Assembly: GCA_022570795.1 (NCBI GenBank)
Contig: JAKUDP010000001.1
Coordinates: 2,480,001 to 2,544,000 of the forward strand
Direction of reading: 5' to 3'
Source: Sphaerulina vaccinii
Lineage: Eukaryota; Ascomycota; Dothideomycetes; Mycosphaerellales; Mycosphaerellaceae
DNA length: 64,000 bases
The notes under the pieces were generated by a model, which saw only the letters and a list, made by a program, of their open reading frames with translations, was not told the DNA's origin and did no database searches. The position numbers and the translations under genes are program-made. Numbering within the stretch: position 1 is the first letter of the stretch; every line of letters starts with the position of its first letter. Shown one piece after another: positions 20,423 to 31,608 of the stretch.

Positions 20423-21046
20423 GGGAGATGTTCTGTGATTCCGAGTAGCCACTGATCGACAATTATGCAAAGGACGCGTCGGATAGCGACTGTTACAAGG
20501 GACTAGTTTGGGATTATCATCCGTTGTACGTACTTGTAGGAATCAATGCCAGGTTTTCGTCGCGAGGGTCGGTCTTTCTTAATGTATCGCGTGAAGTGCC
20601 AAGTATCGTATGAAGATGAAGACGAATCCACACGTATTCCAGGAACCCGGCACTCTTCATGTCGATGTCGCGCCGCTTGTGCCCTGGTTGTTCGAGGATA
20701 GCGGGGAGTTTCCCATGCTGACTGCATATCGGTTGCGTAACGAGCTTCGATAGTTGCTGGGAATGCCACCGGAGATGTGAGCGTCTCGCACGTGCAAGAT
20801 GAACAGCCTGAAGAGCAGATGTTGGTGTGATGTCGATGTAGATGAAGTCAAAGAGAAATGAAGCCTCCTCTATACCTCTCACGCTAGTGGGAATCGCAAC
20901 ACCCCTGTCCGAACTTCGTACTCGGAGCTTGGACTTTCTTAACGACACACTTCCTTCTCAAGTTTCGCTTCTTTCTCACCACCAGTCGCTCCTTAGCCCA
21001 CACCACCAGATCCGATCTGATCCTTACACCCGCACACGATTACACC
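20423..21046. other. Intergenic region before the ceramide synthase gene
   Basis: The last 150 bases are a CT/CA-rich leader for the ceramide synthase. A minus-strand frame of 143 codons (20517-20948) and an overlapping one of 88 codons have no motifs and are not called. Confidence 0.35.
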
Positions 21047-22509
21047 ATGTCTGAACCCGAAGCGTTCCCTCCGCTGGTCAAACCCAGCTTCAGCCGCCAA
21101 CACAGCTCTAACGCGGTTCGCAGCACGCGACGTAGAAGGAGTTCCAACCTGGGCGGAGATCCACGCGGAGACACTGGAGGTCATGCATTAGCGACAACAG
21201 AACTTTCCCAATCGCGACAGGACTCGCCCGTTAACAATAAATCGACATCTACCTCTACGAAATCATCGAAGCGCAAGAAAGCCAAAGGCTTGTTCAACAG
21301 GTGGAAGCGCATGTCGCTCAAACATACCTGGGTCAACCCTTTGATCCTCGCTCTCGGCATCCTAGGTGCCTACTTCATCAATCCAGGCGAACATAATCCT
21401 CTACACTCTGCGATCTTCCTCTCATACCCCAATCCAGCTTTGGAAGAAAGGACAAGTGCTCTCCCAGCGCATATTGGAGAAGTGGTACAATATGGCAAAG
21501 GAAAGAAAGATTTGGCTTTCGTGGCTTTCTATACCATCGTCTTCAGCTTCACAAGAGAGTTCTTGATGCAAAGAATGATTCGACCAATTGCGATTTGGTG
21601 TGGGATTAGGAACCGGGATAAACAGAGCAGGTTCATGGAACAGTTCTATACGGCGATCTACTTTGGGATCTTTGGGCCTTTTGGACTTTATGTCATGAGT
21701 AGGACGCCGGTCTGGTACTTTAATGTGCCAGGGATGTATGAGGGCTTTCCGCATAGAGCTCACGAAGCTTTATTTAAGGCGTACTATCTGCTGCAGGCAA
21801 GTTACTGGGCTCAGCAAGGTCTGGTTCTGGTTCTTGGACTGGAGAAACCAAGGAAGGACTTCAAGGAGCTGGTTCTACACCACATCATCACGCTCTCCTT
21901 GATTGGGCTCAGCTATCGCTTCCACTTCACATACATCGGAGTAGCAGTGTACATTACACACGACATCTCCGACTTCTTCCTCGCCGTAAGTGCAACCCCC
22001 TCCCCATACCCACACGTTACACCCCATCTTACTAACATGTTTGAACTCAGACATCCAAACTTCTCAACTACCTAGACGCCTGGATAACACCCCCCTACTT
22101 CGTCTCCTTCATCGCGATCTGGGCCTATCTCCGCCACTACCTAAACCTGCGTATCCTCGCCTCCCTCCTCCCAGGCGGAGAATTCCAAACCGTGGGGCCA
22201 TATGAATTGAACTGGACCACTCAACAGTATAAGTGCTGGATTAGTCAGACAATCACTTGTGCACTGTTGGCAGCGCTCCAGGCCGTAAACTTATTCTGGT
22301 TTTTCCTAATCTGCAGGATTCTACTGCGTTTCATTCGTACAGGAGAGGAGAGGGATGATCGCAGTGATGTTGATGAGGATGAAGTTCGGGATGAGGAGGT
22401 TGAGGTTACTGCGATGGGGCAGCCGAAGGTTGAACTTAATGGGGAGCCGATTGAGGCTCCAGGAACGGGGATTGATGGGAAGGCCGACTCAGGGCTGAGG
22501 AAGAGGTGA
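21047..22509 (+). CDS. LAG1: Ceramide synthase (Lag1/Lac1 family)
   Basis: Two exons, 21047-21985 and 22051-22509, separated by a 65-nt intron (GTAAGT donor, CTCAG acceptor) that falls inside the Lag1 motif; 465 residues. After a basic, Ser/Thr-rich cytosolic N-terminus (about 90 residues) come the membrane spans of the TLC domain. The Lag1 motif is clear: two adjacent His in KELVLHHIITLSLIGLSY and two Asp in VYITHDISDFFLA, followed by TSKLLNYL. The cytosolic tail is acidic. The enzyme acylates sphingoid bases with acyl-CoA in the ER membrane to make dihydroceramide. Whether it is the C18 or the very-long-chain type cannot be told from the motif. Confidence 0.92.
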
Positions 22510-22915
22510 TAGCAGTAATGTTGGCTCTTGTGATTTCGGTCTAGCGTTCAAGCATAATAAGGGAGGATAGAGATCATCGTACTCCTGCGCTTCTCCCTGG
22601 CTGGAGGAAAAGAAAGATTGGGCTTGGGTAATGAAGGTGCTGTAGGATTATGTGTGTATGGATAAGCACATATGCACCAAACGAAGATATCGTTGGACTG
22701 CGAGATTCTGTTCTGAAGTTTGCATTGGTTCTGTTGTACTGGCTATGGCAGGACTGGACGTCTCAATCGGGTCGCATAAAGATAATGTCTCTGAACATGT
22801 TGACAGCTGTTCCGACCACAGCGAGCCCCCGTTGGTGCGCTTGGTGCATCTCGTAGACGCGAGAAATGGCTCTTGGCGCTTCTCTTCGCAGAAGGCATTG
22901 ACTATGCCATCGCGC
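22510..22915. other. Convergent 3' regions
   Basis: About 400 bases between the ends of the ceramide synthase and F-box-like genes, which point toward each other. Only untranslated 3' sequence is expected. Small open frames on plus (22650-23020) are antisense to the F-box-like gene. Confidence 0.4.
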
Positions 22916-23849
22916 TCAGCCCCAATAATCCTCATCGAAGTCTTCAGCCCATGGAGTTGGCATACCCTGATGACTCTTCCGCAACGCGTTCAAGGCTCCT
23001 TCCACCTTCGCCCACGGTAGCCATGACGGGATATGCTCGACAAGGGTGAAGCAAGCGTCGGAGAATCTGTGGAGGTGGCAGAGGTCTTCTCCCGCAGCGG
23101 CTGGGGTCGGCTTGAGATTAAGGCCATCGTGATTGGCCTTAATCCACGCGAGAAGGTTGTCCCAATTGGCGTCGCCTCTCATCGACATAGTAATGTTCGA
23201 GGGCGATTTCTCTGTGCTTAGGACAAGGCGCGCAAACGGATCGTGCTGGAGTATGAAAGGTCGGAACTCTACCCCGTTGTACTCTTCGATAATGAGGCGG
23301 AATTCAGTCTCGGCGTAGTAGATGCTACGACTCTCGCTTCGGATGAGCTTGCAGATACCTGATTGGAGTAAACGTGGTTAGTATGGTCTCGATGTCAAAT
23401 CGGAGAGCACGTACGCAGGAGTGCTGGCTCTCCTGGGCCTTTCGGTGTGATGTCCAGGTTCTCCGGCAAGACGTAGCGATAGATTCTGTTCCTGATCTCG
23501 CCTGGAAGCTTCTTCAGCAAGCCGCAATTCTTGCGCTGTCGTGGACGACGGAAGCGCTTTGGCTTGTCTGCGACAAGCAGTGGAGTGGTGACAGCCTGCA
23601 GCAAGTCAGCGAGTGCGAGAGCAGGCAGTTGAAGAGGTCACTCACGTCTGCTTGGACAGCTTTCTCTGCGACTGGCTCTTCGACCATGGTGACAGCAGGC
23701 TGTGGAAAGACTGTCAGCAGCTGTAGACACAGCAGAGAACCGTGGTGCATTACCTCGTCTTCGGCGATCTTCTGGGACTTAACATTCTGGATTCGTCCAC
23801 TGCGACGCACGCCCTCCGGTGGAGTTTCGGCCTTTCGCTTGGTTCCCAT
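22916..23849 (-). CDS. F-box-like / 2EXR-type hypothetical protein
   Basis: Four exons: 23849-23754, 23699-23646, 23595-23415 and 23358-22916 (257 residues); the three introns have donors GTAATG, GTGAGT and GTACGT. The N-terminus is basic (RKAETPPEGVRRSGRIQNVK), nuclear-targeting in character. The core begins CGLLKKLPGEIRNRIYRYVLP, the opening helix of the very large fungal family of F-box-like proteins (KLPxELRNxIYxY). The C-terminal part includes SIYYAETEFRL and a W-rich end (PSWLPWAKVEGAL). Such proteins may recruit substrates to SCF ligases, but this is not proven for the family. It belongs to an expanded, fast-evolving group, so no orthologue is claimed. Confidence 0.72.
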
Positions 23850-23916
23850 TGTGTTGGCTGGTCTGGTGGGTGGTATGTAATTAGTGTCGCGGAGAGAGCG
23901 AAGTGTCGAAGATCAG

Positions 23917-24138
23917 TCAGTTGATGGTGGGGTTCTCAGGCTCCCACTTGCACTCTAGGAAAGAACATCTCTGAGCTGCGAACTCCTACTCACGCGTCGT
24001 TATACTGCTCCAAAGTGGCATGGTGCTCACGAAACTTACGAGAGAAAGCACAAGGGCTAGCTTTCCACCGTCTCCCAATCGGCCATCCGCGTGTTTTGGC
24101 ATCATGGTAGCTCTGACTGACGATCGCATAAATGGCAT
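23917..24138 (-). CDS. Possible 55-residue two-exon microprotein
   Basis: Exon 1 (24138-24040) reads a short basic N-terminus with MMPKHADGRLGDGGKLALVL; exon 2 (23985-23917) reads EFAAQRCSFLECKWEPENPT, two more residues and TGA. The 54-nt intron has a GTAAGT donor, a TATAACGAC branch-like site and a TAG acceptor, and joins both exons in phase 0. The second exon has two cysteines four residues apart. The gene sits between the start of the F-box-like gene and the divergent PIF1 gene. An unspliced frame also continues through the intron. No family is recognised. Confidence 0.35.
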
Positions 24139-24361
24139 ATTAACGAACAGAGGTTGAAGCGAAAGAGGAAGGAAGTGAAGCCGGAATAGACTTTGATAGT
24201 CCCAAACGGCAGCAGGCGCGATCCCTGTTCCTCGCGTTTTGGCGCCATCTTCGTGTAGATGCGATGTTTTCCCACTGCCATCATCAATGATTGCGACCTT
24301 CACATTCCACTCTTCCCTCCTCTTCGTCCTTTGCGCGACGGCCGTATACATCTTGCGCTGG

Positions 24362-27150
24362 ATGCTAATAGAAAGGGCTGCCAGAACGGGAGTGCGATCC
24401 GCCCTTGCGATTCGAGCAACACGCGCCCGCCCCACCTCATTCGCGAACTTCTCCCCTCGACAACAACAACAATACACACAAAGTGCACTTTCGACACGGC
24501 AGGCCCGAATCAACATGTTGCGCGGCGCGATCAATGAGCACCAGAGGAAGACTGGGCAGGCCCAGATATCGCAATCGAGCTTCCCATCACATTCGTCCAG
24601 CGGCCAGAAACACGCATCACAATCAGCCAATCCAGGCTACAAGAACCCACTGAAGCCGACTTCAGCCTCGACTCTCAATGGCAAGCGGGACTCTCACTCG
24701 CCGCACAGGACGGGCATCAAGAGAACCTCGAGCGGGCTCGCGAAGTCGCTCGATGGCACCTTCGACGGTGATGAGGGCTCGAGGTATCAGCCAATCGTGA
24801 TTGGGGGCAGGGGACTAGGGAAGGGATCCATGGCGCAAGTGTCCTTTGACGAGAACGACTTCGACGACGATATCGACCTGGATGTGGAGGAACCTGTGGC
24901 AAGGAAGACAACGAGCACAGTCAGCTATCCAGACCTTTCAGCACATCTGCCCAAGAAACCTGCACAGCAACAACGCAGCATTCATACCACAGCCGCGAAG
25001 TCAGGTCCATATCCTGCGCTGCCCAGCAACGCTGCTAGAACCAGCGATGATCTTATGGACTTCAACCCGCGCTCGAAGAGCCATACGACGGTGGACCAGG
25101 AACCAACTAGTAGTGCACTGCCCTGGTCTTCATCGCCGCTTGAGCATTTCCAGCCTGGACGAACACAACAATCATTGGAGGCACGATTTGCATTTGACGG
25201 GACTATCGGCAAGAACTCTACAGCACAGCAGAACGGCTCACCACAGCCTAAGCCTGCGAAGAGGAGGACTTTACCATGGCTTGAAGGCGCACAGGAGGAG
25301 TCAGAACCAACGCAGTCAATAGGTGGTACGAAGTACAAGTCTCGAGCTGGCCTCGCCACGCCTGCACCGAGTAGGGACAAGAAAGACAAGGCATCGTTCC
25401 CATGGAATACGACGGCCAGTGCAGTCAAGGAGCAGCAGAAGAAGAAACGCGAGGAGACGAGGAAGACATCAAGCAAGTTAATCGATGGTACCGAGGAGTC
25501 GATACAGAAAGCCACATCGAAACAGAAGCGCCCTGCGAAGGTGTTTCTCAGCGACGAGCAACAACATGTCCTGGAGCTCGTGATCGAGAAGAAGAGGAGT
25601 GTCTTCTTTACTGGATCTGCAGGTACTGGTAAATCTGTGCTGATGCGTGAGATCATTGCATCTCTTCGGAAGAAGTTTCAGCGCGAGCCCGACCGTGTTG
25701 CTGTGACGGCATCGACAGGTCTCGCAGCCTGCAATGTTGGTGGTGTTACTCTTCATAGCTTCGCCGGCATAGGACTTGGGAAAGAAGAAGTCCCAGAGCT
25801 GGTGCGTAAGATCAAGAAGAACCAGAAAGCAAAGCATCGTTGGATGAGGACGAAGGTACTCGTTGTGGATGAGATCTCAATGGTAGATGGTGAGCTATTC
25901 GACAAACTCGAGTCTATTGCACGGCAGATCCGAAACAATGCGAGGCCATTCGGCGGCATTCAGCTCGTGATCACAGGAGATTTCTTTCAACTGCCACCTG
26001 TGCCAGAAGGTGGGCGTGTAGCGAAGTTCGCTTTCGATGCATCGACGTGGCCTACGAGCATTGAGCATACCATTGGACTCCATCACGTCTTCCGTCAGAA
26101 GGACCCAGGTAAGTTCATTGTCTATCTATGTACCACTTAGAGTGTACTAATAGGAGACTAGTCTTTGCTGGTATGCTGAACGAGATGCGAGAGGGTCGAC
26201 TAACACAGACATCAATCGAAGCGTTCAAGAAGCTTGCACGACCGCTTAGCTTCGAAGACTCGCTGGAGGCTACCGAGCTGTTTCCGACTCGCCAAGAAGT
26301 CGACCGAGCCAACACCACTCGTCTAGGGTCACTACAGGGAGAAGTCTTTACATTCCCAGCGCGCGATGGCGGGTCGATACAGGACAAAGGACAGCGCGAC
26401 AGGCTTCTTGCGAACTGCCTGGCCCCAGAGTCCATCACGCTGAAGAAAGGTGCTCAAGTCATGTTGATCAAGAACATAGACGAAACGCTGGTCAATGGTT
26501 CCATTGGACGCGTGATCGGATTCATGGACGAGCGACAATTCGACAGCTACAACAATAACGAGGCCGCCTTCTTACAATCGCCTGGTGGAACTGTCCAAAG
26601 TAATGCCGGAGACAGCGCACCAGTGGATGTACGGCAGATGATGCAGGGTATTACCACGTCTCGCAAGTGGCCGCTGATCCGCTTTCTTCTTGCTGATGGC
26701 ACGTGGCGCGACTTGCTGTGCGAACCAGAAACATGGAAGATCGAACTGCCCAATGGTGAAGTGCAAGCCTCTCGTGCCCAGGTACCATTGATCCTTGCTT
26801 GGGCACTCTCGATACACAAAGCGCAAGGCCAGACACTAGATCGTGTCAAGGTTGATCTTGGCAGAGTGTTCGAAAAAGGCCAAGCTTATGTCGCGCTCAG
26901 TCGTGCGACCAGGATGGAGGGACTCTGCGTGCAGCGTTTCGACCCACGCAAAGTGCAGGCGCACGACAAAGTGCGTGAGTTCTATACCAAGCTGGCACGA
27001 GTGGAGCTGCAAGAGAAGAATAGTGATCGCATGAGCAAGATCACCAAGTCCACTGTGACTAAGGCGAAAGATTACGAGGCGAACTTCATTGATGGCGACT
27101 TCGAAGATGCCACCCTCGTGGAAGGGAACATGAACTGGGATGAGTATTGA
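24362..27150 (+). CDS. PIF1: PIF1-family 5'-3' DNA helicase
   Basis: Two exons, 24362-26108 and 26162-27150, with a 53-nt intron; 911 residues. The first 50 residues are Arg/Ala-rich without acids after position 4, like a mitochondrial presequence; a second Met (MLRGAINEHQ, at 24515) could start a nuclear form, as in yeast Pif1. A disordered Ser/Gln/Lys-rich region runs to about residue 390. The helicase core follows: Walker A GSAGTGKS at about 418, VVDEIS at about 501, GDFFQLPP, GAQVMLIKN, the C-terminal SIHKAQGQTLD and YVALSRAT. The enzyme unwinds G-quadruplexes and removes telomerase in nuclei and maintains mitochondrial DNA. An alternative upstream ATG at 24287 would add a hydrophobic N-terminus. 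Confidence 0.92.
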
Positions 27151-28010
27151 GGCGACTGCATACCGCGATCGTTCCAATTACCCGAAGTGGCTGCACTAAT
27201 GTTTGTTGTTCAGACACAGCTATGGCGAACATGTTCGACGTGGCAGAGACTGTTCTCCTCCATACATAGCTTCACATACTTCATTCCAGGACCAATGTTC
27301 GAAACAGTCACACACGTTTTCAGGCAGTCAAACAAACGATAGATCGTGGGTCAGTCGGTCGGACAATGGCATGGTCGATAGCCAGACTGCTTTGTGTGAA
27401 GTTCATTGAACAAATGAAGGTGAGCTGAGGCCAGTCCTTGGTCACAATCCTGGAAAAGCAACATTTTGGAAATATCGTTAATTCAGACTTTCTAGGATCT
27501 AAGGCTACACTCTCAGTCGATCGTCCTACATACTTCCAGACATCCTCATGTCGCTCTATCTTGGCGAATCGCTTACTCAGATATTCGTGAAATGCTCAGC
27601 TGGACACGTTTACGTCGTCCCAGAGGTTTCGGGTAACCCTAAGACAAGTGGGTCTATACCATTTTGGATCTATACGAGCGTTGATAAGTGGGCAAAGGGC
27701 TTTACTCACTCACAAATCGGTCTGCTCAGCTGCCTAAGCTCCTCGCCAGTATCCAGCACGAATTCTGGGCGGAGAGAAGTGGAGTCGCTCTACTCGACAA
27801 GTCGTGGGTGGCAGAGGACGAATCTTGACGATCGTTGGTTAGCCAATGTACGCGGGTCGGTCTGCTCCGGGAGCTGTCATTTCTTCAGTGCGAGATTAAT
27901 CCTTGATATAGGCACGATTCGTTCGAAGTTATGCTTTCGAATTGGCGGTTCGTAGAAAGCAGTGCCTTGCGTATAGGTCTAGGTAAGGAAGCTCTAAAAT
28001 CTATTGCAGC
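27151..28010. other. Intergenic region with one copy of a dispersed repeat
   Basis: No gene is supported in the 860 bases. The block 27443-27652 is one copy of the diverged repeat shared with 54453-54660. A 135-codon plus frame starting at 27548 overlaps the repeat and is probably spurious. Confidence 0.45.
27443..27652 (+). repeat. Dispersed repeat, copy A
   Basis: Shares with 54453-54660 the blocks GGAAAA(A)GCAACATTTT, TCGTTAATTC, GTCGTC and GTTTCGGG(T/C)AACCCTAAG, in the same order and with the same 165-base distance between the first and last blocks. The similarity between blocks is low, so these are old copies of a non-coding element of about 210 bases. Confidence 0.6.
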
Positions 28011-28923
28011 TCAATCACAATTACTTGGGTCATAAACACCATACTGTGAAAGGGGATCCGGGATCGATGTGATCGAATCGCTATACCCGATTGTACACAT
28101 CTGCGTGTTCCCTTTGAAGTTCCAAATGACAGAGCTGCCATCATTGTCCCATCTTGCCACGCACTCATCTGGAGAAGTGGCAGAGAAGGAATAGGCATCA
28201 TTCGAGCTAATGCCACGGGAGTTACAGTAAAGCTGGTAAGCAAAGCCGCCAGCTGCGAGATTGAGTCAGAACGAAAACAAGCGAGAGAGAATTTAGGCTT
28301 TCTAGGGTTGACTTACGAGAGCACTGCTTGCCAGGAGTGCATGGTAGTGGTGTTCTTGCCGGGGTGGCTGAAGATGAGGTAGACGTCGTGCTTTCTGATG
28401 TCGAAGATTCAGTACTCGATGTGGGAGCGGCACTTGTGCTCTGGGATGTGCTCTGGGTCGTCTCGCTGCTGGAGCTTGAGCTTGTCTGCGCCGAAGTGGC
28501 TGTAAATTGTGCGCTCGAGGAAGAAGTGGTCAGGGTCGACGAAGACCTTGGACTCGATGAAGAAGATGTGCTGGTTGTCGTCGAAGAGGGTTTTGAATGT
28601 CGTTGAAGAGAGCAAGCCTTGTCGTAGAACTTGTAAGGTGATCCCGCAGAAGGCTTGAGATTCTCCTTCACGGAAGTCGAGTATAGTCGGCACACTTTCT
28701 GACCATATCCGTAGCTTCGACAGTTTGTGTTCTTTCTGCAAAGTATTAAGCACTGTGCAATCGTGGTGCCTTGGGAAGTGCTCAATAGGTATCGTGCTTG
28801 GCCACGTCCAGCTGAGCCGCAAACAGGTGCGGATGCGGCACGCTCGTCGATCTGCTGAACAGGCGTTGCAAAGGTAGCTTGAAAGAGAAGGGGCACAGCG
28901 ACGCAGGTCCCGAGGAGGTGCAT
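28011..28923 (-). CDS. Secreted PAN/apple-type cysteine-rich protein with Ser/Thr-rich linker
   Basis: Exons 28923-28317 and 28252-28011 (64-nt intron, GTAAGT donor, GCAG acceptor) encode 282 residues. The signal peptide is MHLLGTCVAVPLLFQATFA. The first cysteine domain spans about 30-125 (VCGSAGRGQARYLLS, then TIAQCLILCRKNTNCRSYGYG and CRLYS), the pattern of PAN/apple modules. A Ser/Thr-only linker of about 80 residues follows. The second domain, mostly in exon 2, contains GGFAYQLYCNSRGISSNDAY, DECVARWDNDG and CTIGYSD. PAN modules bind proteins or carbohydrates; an extracellular matrix or host-interface role is inferred. The upstream in-frame ATG at 29052 is disfavoured because the signal peptide starts at 28923. 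Confidence 0.72.
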
Positions 28924-29754
28924 GTCTGCTTGCTGATGATATGATGATATGAAGAGGGAATGCGAAAGCAGATGGACAAGATACCGAGAGAGTATACCCA
29001 CGATATGAGTCGTGACAGGATTCCTACCATATGTGAGCTTATGAGTCGCCAACGTTTGCCACCGCTTCTACTTTGAATTCTGGTAGGAGGTAAGACATTT
29101 GGAGTGTTTTAGCAAGAAGGACGAGGGAGAAGAGAAGGGAGAAAGTACCACAGCTGCCGCTAGTACTAATCGAGTCAGCGGACATGGTTTGGTGGGCGAT
29201 CTAGAAATCTGGATGAGTCTGGGTTGGTCTTCCGCTTCTCAAAAGCTGCCTCCTTCCCATCACCAGCAACAATAGACAACGACATGATGGCAGTCCCGCC
29301 TTCGCGCACAAGGCTCATGATCGCCTTCGGAACACATCGATAACATAAAGTCGTCCCGACTGTCCGCGATGCCTCGTTCGAGACTTCCTCCCGACCTCAA
29401 CTGCACCTCACATCAACAACAGCCTACAAACACAGGGCTCGGTCGATATGGTGGCGCCAATCCACTGCAAAGCTCTGACTTCACGTCTCTGTCAGGTTCA
29501 GGTTCGACACAATGCTACGCAGAGACTTCGATGCCATGCTACTATGCAGCAAAGTGGGGCTGTGTAGCTAGCTAGCTGTACCTCTTACGTTGTATGGAGA
29601 ACTGGACAGCTCCTTCGTCCCAGCATTGAGGCGCCTAAGTGGCCAGATGTTTTGACGTTATTGATTCTTGTGCATATGACTGACCATATGTGAAGCATCT
29701 TCGCTCTGAGAACTGACTAGAACAGTACTTGACTCTAGAATACAGTAATCGACC
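28924..29754. other. Divergent spacer between the PAN gene and the GMC oxidoreductase
   Basis: About 830 bases. Nothing beyond the two promoters is supported. A 68-codon plus frame at 29369-29575 lacks motifs. A (CTAG)n-like GCTAGCTAGCTG tract lies near 29568. Confidence 0.4.
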
Positions 29755-31608
29755 ATGGGCCACCACCACAGACTCGCCGGGCCTGTCCAGACCACAGCTC
29801 CAGCCAAGAGCCTTCAGGATGTGAAGGACCGCCACTTCGACTACATAGTCATTGGCGGAGGCACTTCAGGATGCCTCCTGGCAAGTCGACTTGCCGCGGC
29901 GCCACATCAGCCTCCCTTCTCTGTGCTCCTAGTAGAAGCCGGTGGCGAGACATCAGAGGATTCAGAAAACCTCATACCAGGTCTCACAGTCCCCAAATTT
30001 GAATCCGAAGAAGGAAACTGGCTCTACGAGACAACTCCGCAGAAGCAACTCAATGGTCGAACGATTGTCTATCCTCGTGGCAGAGGCATGGGAGGCTCAT
30101 CTACCAACAACTTCTCGTCTTGGGTTCGAGGACCTACATGTGATTGGGACGACTGGGCCGAACTTGTCGGTGACGATTGGTGGAAGTGGACCAATGTGGT
30201 GGGGTACATGAAGGCGCTCGAGGACTTTCACGAAGAATGTCCTGAAGGGATGAAGAAGTATGTCAAGCCCGTTGAGGGTATGCATAACAAAGGCGGTCCC
30301 ATTGGTGTTGGCACTGGCGTGGAGTGGCAAGGGTTGATTGAGCATTGCTTGAAAGGTGCAGTGGAGGCTGGACATGAGCTGAATCTTGATCATAATGATG
30401 GAGATGAAATGGGCGTTGCGGTTGCTCAGATGAACGTCGATCATGGGGTGCGGAGAAATGCTGCAGATGCGTTTCTCGGACCTGAGGCGAGAGAGAAGTT
30501 GGAGAATCTTGTGGTTGTATCGAGGTCGATATGCAACCGTGTGGTGTTCAAAGGCAAGAACGCGGTGACTGTCGAGCTACTGCCAGCAAAACTATCCGAG
30601 GACGGCATCGATGTACCAGTTGCGGTTCACATCAACAAGGAAGTCATACTGGCAGCGGGCACGTTCGAGACACCGCACATCCTGCTCCTCTCTGGTGTCG
30701 GACCAGCAGCTGAGCTCACGCACCACAACATCGACATCATCCACGATCTGCCATTTGTCGGAAAGAACATCCAAGATCATTGTGCCTTCAGCATAGAAGC
30801 AGCCATAGATCCATCAATAGCCGGCCACAACCAACTCCTGAAGAACGAAACCGCCCTAGCGGCAGCCCGCAGACAATACGACAAAGACCATGCTGGCCCT
30901 CTAGCAGTCTTTGGGGCCAGCGCAGCCGTCCTCTTCGCTCGGATACCAGAACTCTACGACTCCGAAGAGTTCAAAGCTCTACCTCCAGACCTACAAATAT
31001 TCCTGTCTAACTTCGATAGACCAAGTACAGAGCTCTGGATGCATGGTGGACCACTCTTCTACATAGGCCAAGCAGAAATCGACGACTCGATAATCGCCGT
31101 TGAAGGTCTATGTCAAAATCTACTGTCGAAAGGATCGCTTCGATTAAGGGATGACAACCCTAGAACTCCTCCCGTTGTTGATCCAGCCTATTGCGAACAT
31201 CCATATGACTGGCGAATCGTAATTGAGACGATCAAGCTCCAACTTCGCCTTGTCCAAACTCCCTCGATGCAGAAGATCATTCGTAAAGTCCTTCATGGTC
31301 CCGGCTCACAGAATGACGATGGCTCAGTGAAGTTATGCGATCCTGGAGATGAAGTGAGCATACGCAAATTCCTGCAAGAGACACTGACTCAGGGCTTCCA
31401 CTCTATGTCTTCTTGTGTCATGGGCAGTGAGACGTGTCCAGAAAGAGTGGTAGATTCAGAGTGTAGGGTGATAGGCTTGGGGAATGTACGATGCGCTGAT
31501 ATGTCTGTTTGTCCTGTTCTGACGAACAATCATACGCAGATCAATGCGTATTTGATTGCGGAGCGGTGTGCGCAGGCCTTGCTACGGGAGAGGGAAGAGT
31601 TAGCATAG
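29755..31608 (+). CDS. GMC-family FAD oxidoreductase (choline dehydrogenase-like)
   Basis: Single-exon 617-residue protein. The FAD-binding dinucleotide fold begins near residue 29 (DYIVIGGGTSGCLLASRLA), with an acidic residue closing the second strand (LLVEAGGE). GMC signature 1 is GRGMGGSSTNNFSSWVRGP and signature 2 is GTFETPHILLLSGVGP. The C-terminal catalytic block has FHSMSSCVMG and NNHTQINAYLIAERCA, giving the His/Asn pair of the active site. There is no signal peptide, so the enzyme is probably intracellular, unlike secreted aryl-alcohol or glucose oxidases. The substrate is an alcohol that cannot be named. It is flanked by two secreted-protein genes without an obvious pathway link. 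Confidence 0.88.
   Translation: MGHHHRLAGPVQTTAPAKSLQDVKDRHFDYIVIGGGTSGCLLASRLAAAPHQPPFSVLLVEAGGETSEDSENLIPGLTVPKFESEEGNWLYETTPQKQLNGRTIVYPRGRGMGGSSTNNFSSWVRGPTCDWDDWAELVGDDWWKWTNVVGYMKALEDFHEECPEGMKKYVKPVEGMHNKGGPIGVGTGVEWQGLIEHCLKGAVEAGHELNLDHNDGDEMGVAVAQMNVDHGVRRNAADAFLGPEAREKLENLVVVSRSICNRVVFKGKNAVTVELLPAKLSEDGIDVPVAVHINKEVILAAGTFETPHILLLSGVGPAAELTHHNIDIIHDLPFVGKNIQDHCAFSIEAAIDPSIAGHNQLLKNETALAAARRQYDKDHAGPLAVFGASAAVLFARIPELYDSEEFKALPPDLQIFLSNFDRPSTELWMHGGPLFYIGQAEIDDSIIAVEGLCQNLLSKGSLRLRDDNPRTPPVVDPAYCEHPYDWRIVIETIKLQLRLVQTPSMQKIIRKVLHGPGSQNDDGSVKLCDPGDEVSIRKFLQETLTQGFHSMSSCVMGSETCPERVVDSECRVIGLGNVRCADMSVCPVLTNNHTQINAYLIAERCAQALLREREELA

Noticed and set aside
20517..20948. 143-codon minus-strand frame before the ceramide synthase
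   Set aside because: No family feature, and neighbouring frames look equally open; it overlaps the expected leader of the ceramide synthase.
23986..24630. 214-codon minus-strand frame antisense to the PIF1 N-terminus
   Set aside because: It overlaps the strongly supported helicase coding strand; its Cys/Arg composition mirrors the plus-strand codons. Only the small spliced ORF at its downstream end was kept.
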